A DNA stretch of 64,000 bases. Source: Pseudomonas akapageensis (GTDB lineage: Bacteria > Pseudomonadota > Gammaproteobacteria > Pseudomonadales > Pseudomonadaceae). Made by a program: the position numbers and the translations under genes. Shown here piece by piece: positions 58,550 to 64,000 of this stretch; the stretch's first letter is position 1, and each line of letters begins with the position of its first letter. The DNA lies in the NCBI RefSeq assembly GCF_011355085.1, contig NZ_VXCP01000027.1, forward strand, positions 49,884 to 113,883. The letters are read 5' to 3'. The notes below the pieces were generated by a model. The model ran no database searches. It saw nothing but the letters and a program-made list of their open reading frames with translations, and was not told the DNA's origin.

Positions 58550-59245
58550 TTACGCGCTCAGGGAGCTCTGGTCGATGACCAGACCTGGACCCATGGTGGT
58601 GCTCAGGGTAACGCGCTTGACGTAAATACCTTTCGAAGAAGCTGGCTTGATACGCTTCAGATCAGCGATCAGGGCTTCAACGTTTTCCTTCAGCTTGACG
58701 GCATCGAAGCCGATCTTGCCAACGGAGGTGTGGATGATGCCGTTTTTGTCGGTGCGATAACGAACCTGACCAGCCTTGGCGTTTTTAACCGCGGTAGCTA
58801 CGTCTGGAGTCACGGTGCCGACTTTCGGGTTAGGCATCAGACCACGTGGACCCAGGATCTGACCCAGTTGACCTACAACACGCATTGCGTCCGGGGAAGC
58901 AATGACGACGTCATAGTTCAGGTCGCCGCCTTTCATTTCGGCAGCCAGGTCGTCCATGCCAACGCGATCCGCGCCTGCAGCCAGAGCGGCTTCAGCAGCT
59001 GGACCTTGGGTGAAGACAGCAACACGTACAGTCTTGCCAGTACCGTGTGGCAGCACAGTTGCGCTACGTACGACCTGGTCGGATTTACGTGGGTCAACGC
59101 CCAGGTTAACGGCAACGTCGAAGGATTCGCTGAACTTCACGGTGGACAGTTCGGCCAGCAGGTTTGCTGCTTCTTCGAAGTTGTAAACCTTGCCTGCTTC
59201 GATTTTGGAAGCAATAGCCTTTTGGCGCTTGGTCAGCTTAGCCAT
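58550..59245 (-). CDS. rplA: Ribosomal protein L1 (uL1)
   Basis: Mobile stalk near the E site; in E. coli it represses the L11 operon. The 231 residues contain GTGKTVRVAVFTQG and GPRGLMPNPKVGTVT. The ATG overlaps the rplK stop by one base (TAATG). Confidence 0.99.
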   Translation of the reverse strand: MAKLTKRQKAIASKIEAGKVYNFEEAANLLAELSTVKFSESFDVAVNLGVDPRKSDQVVRSATVLPHGTGKTVRVAVFTQGPAAEAALAAGADRVGMDDLAAEMKGGDLNYDVVIASPDAMRVVGQLGQILGPRGLMPNPKVGTVTPDVATAVKNAKAGQVRYRTDKNGIIHTSVGKIGFDAVKLKENVEALIADLKRIKPASSKGIYVKRVTLSTTMGPGLVIDQSSLSA

Positions 59246-59676
59246 TACACACCCTCCACGTTGAGGCCCATGGAGCGAGCAGAACCGGCGATGGTACGCA
59301 CGGCTGCTTCCATGTCAGCGGCAGTCAGGTCCGCGTTCTTGGCTTTAGCGATATCTTCCAGCTGAGCACGGGTCACGGTACCGACTTTAACGGTGTTCGG
59401 ACGTGCGGAACCGCTGGTCAGGCCAGCAGCTTTTTTCAGCAGAACCGAAGCTGGGGTGCTTTTGGTTTCGAAGGTGAAGCTACGGTCACTGTAAACAGTG
59501 ATGATAACTGGAGTCGGCAGGCCGGCTTCCTGACCCTGAGTACGGGCGTTGAAGGCCTTGCAGAATTCCATGATGTTAACACCATGTTGACCCAGAGCCG
59601 GGCCGACGGGCGGGCTAGGGTTGGCCTGGCCGGCCTTTACTTGCAGCTTGATGTAAGCCGTGATTTTCTTAGCCAT
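59245..59676 (-). CDS. rplK: Ribosomal protein L11 (uL11)
   Basis: GTPase-centre protein needed for RelA activation. The 143 residues contain KLQVKAGQANPSPPVGPALGQHGVNIMEFCKAFN, the invariant N-domain. Confidence 0.99.
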   Translation of the reverse strand: MAKKITAYIKLQVKAGQANPSPPVGPALGQHGVNIMEFCKAFNARTQGQEAGLPTPVIITVYSDRSFTFETKSTPASVLLKKAAGLTSGSARPNTVKVGTVTRAQLEDIAKAKNADLTAADMEAAVRTIAGSARSMGLNVEGV

Positions 59677-59752
59677 GAGCTACTCCAATATCGGGTACGA
59701 ACGCCAAAAGAGGCTCCCCGGTTGCTTGCGTTTTATCCCAGAGACGACAAAA

Positions 59753-59775
59753 CCCCGCAGCTTACGCCTGCGGGG
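59753..59775 (-). terminator. Terminator or attenuator after nusG
   Basis: Stem ccccgcag / ctgcgggg with a seven-base loop, followed on the minus strand by TTTTG. It lies between nusG and rplK, separating the secE-nusG and rplK units at least partly. Confidence 0.8.
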
Positions 59776-59793
59776 CATGGGATCTGCCTTCAG

Positions 59794-60327
59794 CTAGACC
59801 TTTTCGACCTGGCTGAACTCGAGCTCTACCGGAGTAGAGCGTCCGAAAATAAGCACGGCCACCTGGATCCGGCTCTTTTCGTAGTTGACCTCTTCGACAG
59901 TGCCGTTGAAGTCCGCGAACGGACCGTCGGTCACACGTACAACCTCGCCCGGCTCGAACAGAGTCTTCGGTTTCGGCTTGTCGCTACCATCAGCGACGCG
60001 ACGCAGGATAGCCTCGGCTTCCTTATCGGTAATTGGTGCTGGCTTGTCGGCAGTACCACCGATAAAGCCCATCACCCGAGGTGTGTCCTTGACCAAGTGC
60101 CAAGTACCCTCGTTCATATCCATCTGGACCAGCACATAACCAGGGAAGAACTTGCGTTCGCTTTTGCGCTTCTGGCCATTGCGCATCTCGACCACTTCTT
60201 CAGTGGGGACCAGAATTTCGCCAAAGCCATCTTCCATGCCAGCCAGCTTTACACGCTCGATCAAAGAGCGCATAACATGCTTCTCGTAACCCGAGTAAGC
60301 ATGCACAACGTACCAACGCTTAGCCAC
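59794..60327 (-). CDS. nusG: Transcription termination/antitermination factor NusG
   Basis: Binds RNA polymerase and links it to Rho or to ribosomes. The 177-residue protein has the NGN domain (RWYVVHAYSGYEKHVMRSLIERV ... FFPGYVLVQMDM) and a KOW domain (FEPGEVVRVTDGPFADFNGTVEEV). The start codon is GTG at 60327. Confidence 0.99.
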   Translation of the reverse strand: MAKRWYVVHAYSGYEKHVMRSLIERVKLAGMEDGFGEILVPTEEVVEMRNGQKRKSERKFFPGYVLVQMDMNEGTWHLVKDTPRVMGFIGGTADKPAPITDKEAEAILRRVADGSDKPKPKTLFEPGEVVRVTDGPFADFNGTVEEVNYEKSRIQVAVLIFGRSTPVELEFSQVEKV

Positions 60328-60336
60328 GGGACACCC

Positions 60337-60705
60337 TTAGCCAACAATCAAGGAAACAAGCCAGCCGAGCAGGGAATCAAGACCCCACAACAGCAACGCC
60401 ATGACCAGAACGACCGCCACTACGATCAGCGTGGTCTGAGTGGTCTCTTGGCGAGTCGGCCAAACGACTTTACGGATTTCGGTACGAGCTTCCTTAGCCA
60501 GGGCGAAGAACGACTTGCCTTTGGTAGTCTGCAGGCCAACGAAGGCAGCTACAGCAGCAATGACAAGCAGCGCGAGAACCCGGTACAGGAGAGGCGACGC
60601 GGAGTAGTACTGATTTCCGACAACGCCTACAGCTACCAAAGCGACAACAACCAGCCACTTGAGCAGATCAAAACGAGAGTCTTGGGCTTCAGCCTTGGGA
60701 GTCAT
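60337..60705 (-). CDS. secE: Protein translocase subunit SecE
   Basis: Clamps SecY in the inner membrane. The 122-residue protein has three hydrophobic segments and the conserved amphipathic region KEARTEIRKVVWPTRQETTQTT. It follows tRNA-Trp and precedes nusG by nine bases, the standard order. Confidence 0.98.
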   Translation of the reverse strand: MTPKAEAQDSRFDLLKWLVVVALVAVGVVGNQYYSASPLLYRVLALLVIAAVAAFVGLQTTKGKSFFALAKEARTEIRKVVWPTRQETTQTTLIVVAVVLVMALLLWGLDSLLGWLVSLIVG

Positions 60706-60750
60706 CTAGGAGGATCCTGTGAAAAGAAAGCCAGACACACCGTGTGAATC

Positions 60751-60826
60751 TGGCAGGTCAGGAGGGAATCGAACCCCCAACCTACGGTTTTGGAGACCGT
60801 CGCTCTGCCAATTGAGCTACTGACCT
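60751..60826 (-). tRNA. tRNA-Trp (anticodon CCA)
   Basis: A 76-base cloverleaf with seven-base acceptor stem (AGGTCAG/CTGACCT), anticodon loop CTCCAAA and encoded CCA end. It precedes secE by 45 bases and has its own promoter at 60848-60876. Confidence 0.97.
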
Positions 60827-60847
60827 AAAAACATAATCAGGCCGACC

Positions 60848-60876
60848 ATTATGCCGGTCCGAATAAGCGATTTCAA
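60848..60876 (-). promoter_or_regulatory. Promoter of tRNA-Trp-secE-nusG
   Basis: On the minus strand TTGAAA (60871-60876) and CATAAT (60848-60853) are 17 bases apart, 21 bases before tRNA-Trp. It lies exactly where other pseudomonads carry tufB. Confidence 0.7.
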
Positions 60877-60884
60877 CCACTTAT

Positions 60885-60914
60885 AAAACAAAGGCAGATA
60901 TTTTCATATCTGCC
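60885..60914 (-). terminator. Terminator after tRNA-Thr
   Basis: A perfect nine-base stem (ggcagatat / atatctgcc) with loop of four, followed on the minus strand by TTTGTTTT. It ends the tRNA-Tyr-Gly-Thr transcript eight bases after tRNA-Thr. Confidence 0.8.
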
Positions 60915-60921
60915 TGAGTAA

Positions 60922-60997
60922 TGGAGCTCTTGAGCGGATTTGAACCGCTGACCTCACCCTTACCAAGGGTGTGCTCTACCAACTGAGCTACAAGAGC
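60922..60997 (-). tRNA. tRNA-Thr (anticodon GGT)
   Basis: A 76-base cloverleaf with acceptor GCTCTTG/CAAGAGC, anticodon loop TTGGTAA and encoded CCA. Third of three tRNAs transcribed together. Confidence 0.97.
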
Positions 60998-61023
60998 GTA
61001 ACACTGCGCAACAACAGCAAACG

Positions 61024-61097
<74 letters not shown>

Positions 61098-61119
61098 GGA
61101 GCTTGCGGCTCTCGCTAAA

Positions 61120-61205
<86 letters not shown>

Positions 61206-61218
61206 TGAACGTGGCGGC

Positions 61219-61247
61219 ATTATCAACTCTTGCCACCCCTCTGTCAA
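61219..61247 (-). promoter_or_regulatory. Promoter of the tRNA-Tyr-Gly-Thr operon
   Basis: On the minus strand a perfect TTGACA (61242-61247) and GATAAT (61219-61224) are 17 bases apart and followed by a GC-rich discriminator (GCCGCCAC), as in stable-RNA promoters under stringent control. Confidence 0.88.
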
Positions 61248-61350
61248 CCCTTTTTCTCAATTAAATCTTGAGGTTAGCTACGTTGACAGGCGCTTCACAA
61301 GCTTTCGTACTAGACGTCATCCCTGTGGAGCGGGCGCCATTCTATGCAAA

Positions 61351-61797
61351 CTATTCGACACTTGCAATGCCTTCGCACAACATTATTTTATGTTTTAAGT
61401 CTTTGAATTCACGGGAAAGTGTTCCCAAGGCCGTTTCGCCCAGCAAAGCCCGGCTTTCAGGGGCGATTCTGAGCCACATCCCCTGGGAATCAGACATCTT
61501 GCCCGCCTGCAGGCGCACCACGACGTTCATCCCGGCCAGACGCTGCGACAGCACACTCAGCTGGTCTTCACTGGGAACGCCCAGGTACAGGCATTCCTGC
61601 GCATCCCCAGCAGCCACCTTGCCCCGCTCCTTTCGCTGGGCCTCTCGACCAGACTCACTGAGCAAGTGAATATCTTGTTGTGCACCCTTATAAAGGGACA
61701 GAGCCGGCACTTCCTTGGCCTTCAATGGTGCTTCCTGCTGGTGCCACACGTAATAGAAGGCATTGAGCACCAAGAGCAACAGAAACAACCAGCGCAT
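61351..61797 (-). CDS. Membrane-anchored SPOR-like protein
   Basis: A 148-residue protein with one N-terminal hydrophobic segment (MRWLFLLLLVLNAFYYVWH) and a soluble domain of about 80 residues (ECLYLGVPSEDQLSVLSQRLAGMNVVVRLQAGKM) reminiscent of SPOR domains that bind septal peptidoglycan; the match is weak. The ATG at 61797 has GAGGTG just before it, while a GTG two codons upstream is less likely. It follows coaX closely. Function unknown. Confidence 0.65.
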   Translation of the reverse strand: MRWLFLLLLVLNAFYYVWHQQEAPLKAKEVPALSLYKGAQQDIHLLSESGREAQRKERGKVAAGDAQECLYLGVPSEDQLSVLSQRLAGMNVVVRLQAGKMSDSQGMWLRIAPESRALLGETALGTLSREFKDLKHKIMLCEGIASVE

Positions 61798-61804
61798 AAA
61801 CACC

Positions 61805-62554
61805 TCAGTTCAACGGGCAAGCCATGGCCAGGCCGACAAAAACCAGATCCGGAACGACCCGCGCGCGCGGCGCAACTTCACTCACCAAATCCGCATCACC
61901 CCCCGTGAGAAATACGCTGAACTCGTCACCCCACAGTGATTGCGCATGTTCAAGCTGCGTCTGCACAAAACCACGCAACATCAACGTACATCCGCGCTCT
62001 ACAGCTTCAACCGTTGAACGCCCCGGATCGAGAGTTGCCATTGCACGCTCTGCCGAGGCATCGTCATAGCGAATCCTGCGGGTGTGGGTACGCAATTGAT
62101 TACGCATCAGGGGCATACCCGGACAGATGAATCCGCCAAGATGCTCACCATCAGGAGCGACAAAATCCGAGGTGACGGCAGTGCCGAAGTCGATGACAAC
62201 GCAGGCACCACCCGCCAAATGAAAACCACCCAGCAGTGCAAGCCATCGGTCGAGACCGAGACGCTCATACTCCTCGTATCCGTTGCGTACCCCAGCGAGT
62301 TCTTTCGCAGGCCTGGCAATCGACACCGTGAGCGAATAGTCCGCAACAAGGAGATCTGTCAGACGCGCCGTCTCCTCCTCGGTGCGCACGCTTACGAGAC
62401 GGCAATGCCCGAGCTTGAGGCCGGCAATCTGCTTCAATGCCTGCAACAAGGCCTGGTCAGAGTCAGTCACGCCACCCGCAACCACGGCACTGGTATCGCG
62501 ACGAATAACTCGCCACTTGATAAAGCTGTTCCCACAATCGAGCTCAAGAATCAT
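61805..62554 (-). CDS. coaX: Type III pantothenate kinase
   Basis: Phosphorylates pantothenate, first step of coenzyme A synthesis; this type is not inhibited by CoA and needs a monovalent cation. The 249-residue protein has the ASKHA motifs: ILELDCGNSFIKWR (phosphate 1), VVIDFGTAVTSDFV (phosphate 2) and VFLTGGDADLV. It starts within the 3' end of birA (11-base overlap), so the two are coupled. A GTG just before the ATG is also possible. Confidence 0.95.
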   Translation of the reverse strand: MILELDCGNSFIKWRVIRRDTSAVVAGGVTDSDQALLQALKQIAGLKLGHCRLVSVRTEEETARLTDLLVADYSLTVSIARPAKELAGVRNGYEEYERLGLDRWLALLGGFHLAGGACVVIDFGTAVTSDFVAPDGEHLGGFICPGMPLMRNQLRTHTRRIRYDDASAERAMATLDPGRSTVEAVERGCTLMLRGFVQTQLEHAQSLWGDEFSVFLTGGDADLVSEVAPRARVVPDLVFVGLAMACPLN

Positions 62555-63503
62555 CACGCAACCTCAAACTGAGCTCTCCACCACTGAAATGTTTTTCAAT
62601 TTCACCCACTTTCAACCGCAAGGCGCCTTGCTGATCGATACCCAACACAATCCCGTCCACCTTGTTTACACCGGCAATGAGCGATACCGCACGCCCCTGC
62701 CACAGGTGATTTTGCTCCCACTCCTGGGCAATCGCAGCGAATCCTTCCGATTGATGCCGCGACAAATAGTGCTGCAGCTTCGAATTCAGCTGTGCCACCA
62801 GCACGTTGCGATCGAGCGCCTTGCCCGTCGATAGCTGAACCGAAGTCCAGTCCTGATCCACTTCGGCATTGGCCTGCATATTGACGTTGATACCAATACC
62901 CAGGACGACGTGACAAACGTCCGCCGGATCCCCGACCAACTCCAGCAGGATACCGGCGATTTTTCGAGTTCCCACCAGCACGTCATTCGGCCACTTCAAT
63001 CCAGCCTCGGCAACGCCCTGCTCCCGCAGCGCCTGCAGGACGGCCAACCCGACAACCAGGCTCAGCCCTTCGAGCTGACGCATCCCACCCTCAATCCTCA
63101 GCACAAGACTGTAATAGAGGTTTTCCGCGAATGGACTGACCCAGGCACGCCCGCGCCGCCCTCTCCCCGCTGATTGTCGCTCGGCTAGCACCAGGAAAGG
63201 CGCCGGCTGGCCACGCTCGATGGCACGCAAGGCTTCGGCATTGGTCGAGTCAATGGAATCGAAGATGAGGGCCGGCCAGTATTCGCCTTTGGACGCCTGC
63301 TTGATCGCGTCCTCATCGAGCAGCGACAAAGGCCTGGCCAACTGGTAACCACGGCCACGCACTTTATGGATGGATAGATTCAGCTCTGCTTCCAATTGCT
63401 GCAGCTGCTTCCACACGGCACTGCGACTCACGCCCAAGGCCGCGCCCAGCGCTTGCCCAGAGTGGAATCGCCCATCCTTCAGCAGCTTCAACAACGTCAA
63501 CAT
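62544..63503 (-). CDS. birA: Biotin-protein ligase / biotin operon repressor BirA
   Basis: Attaches biotin to acetyl-CoA carboxylase carrier protein and represses biotin genes. The 319-residue protein has an N-terminal helix-turn-helix (SGQALGAALGVSRSAVWKQLQQLEAEL), the ligase domain with AERQSAGRGRRGRAWVSPF for biotinyl-AMP and KWPNDVLVGTRKIAGIL, and a C-terminal SH3-like cap. The ATG at 63503 is chosen (MLTLLKLLKDGRFHSGQ); 51 further open codons upstream carry no family similarity. Confidence 0.96.
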   Translation of the reverse strand: MLTLLKLLKDGRFHSGQALGAALGVSRSAVWKQLQQLEAELNLSIHKVRGRGYQLARPLSLLDEDAIKQASKGEYWPALIFDSIDSTNAEALRAIERGQPAPFLVLAERQSAGRGRRGRAWVSPFAENLYYSLVLRIEGGMRQLEGLSLVVGLAVLQALREQGVAEAGLKWPNDVLVGTRKIAGILLELVGDPADVCHVVLGIGINVNMQANAEVDQDWTSVQLSTGKALDRNVLVAQLNSKLQHYLSRHQSEGFAAIAQEWEQNHLWQGRAVSLIAGVNKVDGIVLGIDQQGALRLKVGEIEKHFSGGELSLRLRDDS

Positions 63504-63644
63504 GCCAATCTCGCCTTTCAATGAGGCAGGCATGATAGCCATGCAGCGAGCCGTTGCATAGAAAGCACGAGGGCATTGTAGGAACGTTCGTACACGATTC
63601 TGTAATCGCGACGATTGCGGATTTGGAGGCGGGCGCCCCTCGTT

Positions 63645-63745
63645 CCTCGTTCCCACGCTCTGCGTGGGAATGCAGGGTCCGACGCTCCAGCGTCGCGACG
63701 CGGAGCGTCAGGAGAGGCATTCCTTTGCTGCGCGTGGGAACGAGG
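63645..63745. repeat. Extragenic inverted-repeat element
   Basis: Outer 14-base arms (cctcgttcccacgc at 63645-63658 and its complement at 63732-63745) enclose a second stem (gacgctcc at 63681-63688, ggagcgtc at 63702-63709) and the palindrome gcgtcgcgacgc. This is another common small repeat family of fluorescent pseudomonads, distinct from the two REP pairs above. Confidence 0.8.
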
Positions 63746-63783
63746 TCCAGGAGTATGCGGGGCTTTTCGCGGGGCAAAAACAA

Positions 63784-63811
63784 AACCCCATCTGCGTTCG
63801 CAGATGGGGTT
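63784..63811 (-). terminator. Terminator of the rRNA operon
   Basis: A 13-base perfect stem (aaccccatctgcg / its complement) with a two-base loop plus A/T flanks gives TTTTGTTTTT on the minus strand, 11 bases after 5S rRNA. Confidence 0.92.
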
Positions 63812-63821
63812 TCGGAATTTA

Positions 63822-63937
63822 ATCTTGACGATGACCTACTCTCACATGGGGAAACCCCACACTACCATCGGCGATGCATCGTTTCACTGCTGAGTTCGGG
63901 ATGGGATCAGGTGGTTCCAATGCTCTATGGTCGTCAA
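63822..63937 (-). rRNA. rrf: 5S ribosomal RNA
   Basis: About 116 bases with the conserved segments (TTGACGACCATAGAGC at the 5' end, CCCATCCCGAACTCAG in the loop C region, GATGGTAGTGTGGGG and GTAGGTCATCGTCAAG at the 3' end). It is the last gene of an rRNA operon whose 23S and 16S genes lie beyond 64000; 63938-64000 is the spacer. Confidence 0.95.
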
Positions 63938-64000
63938 GAAATTCTGTAGCCAGAAGGTCTTGTCAGACACTCCAGCGAATCGGGTATGTGATGATTTGTG

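Larger units (their letters stand above)
63504..63821. other. Gap between birA and 5S rRNA: repeat element and terminator
   Basis: No gene is seen in these 318 bases. They contain the birA start region, the inverted repeat at 63645-63745 and the 5S terminator at 63784-63811. Confidence 0.7.

Overview
The window reads as a chromosomal segment of a Pseudomonas, most likely of the fluorescens/putida side of the genus. The protein sequences, the gene order and the intergenic palindromes all fit that genus. From memory the gene order follows two P. aeruginosa PAO1 blocks, PA4046-PA4069 and PA4232-PA4280. Here they lie close together and are separated only by a short accessory stretch at about 16.3-23.1 kb. 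No database search was possible.

Positions 1-7774 (minus strand) hold a riboflavin-centred cluster transcribed nrdR-ribD-ribC-ribBA-ribH-nusB-thiL-pgpA, followed by a periplasmic binding protein, a stand-alone ribA and a partial membrane protein. Positions 7880-10395 carry a YbaY-type lipoprotein, a methyltransferase, a REP pair, the thioredoxin-like chaperone CnoX and a small unknown gene. Positions 10479-13616 are a zinc-responsive unit: a Zur-like palindrome, then a His-rich periplasmic protein, an ABC ATPase, its permease and a DUF3299 protein. An oprG/ompW porin and two sugar-nucleotide enzymes follow.

The accessory stretch (16.5-23.1 kb) has a clavaminate-synthase-like oxygenase paired with a TauE/SafE permease, a PiuC hydroxylase, an autotransporter with an ESPR signal and a Pro-rich repeat linker, and a lipoprotein alpha/beta hydrolase. 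This is the part least explained by known pathways.

From 23.1 kb the order is ssb, a YajR-like MFS carrier, uvrA, a non-haem ferritin (ftnA), katA, and then the whole transcription-translation core on the minus strand. Read in its direction of transcription that core is: birA-coaX-SPOR-like gene; tRNA-Tyr, Gly, Thr; tRNA-Trp-secE-nusG; rplK-rplA-rplJ-rplL-rpoB-rpoC; rpsL-rpsG-fusA-tuf; and the S10-spc-alpha block from rpsJ to rplQ. Good sigma-70-like promoters are visible before tRNA-Tyr, tRNA-Trp, rpsL and rpsJ, and terminators or attenuators at most joints. A second tuf gene is absent from its usual place between tRNA-Thr and tRNA-Trp. The window ends in a 5S rRNA gene, so an rRNA operon lies just beyond 64000.
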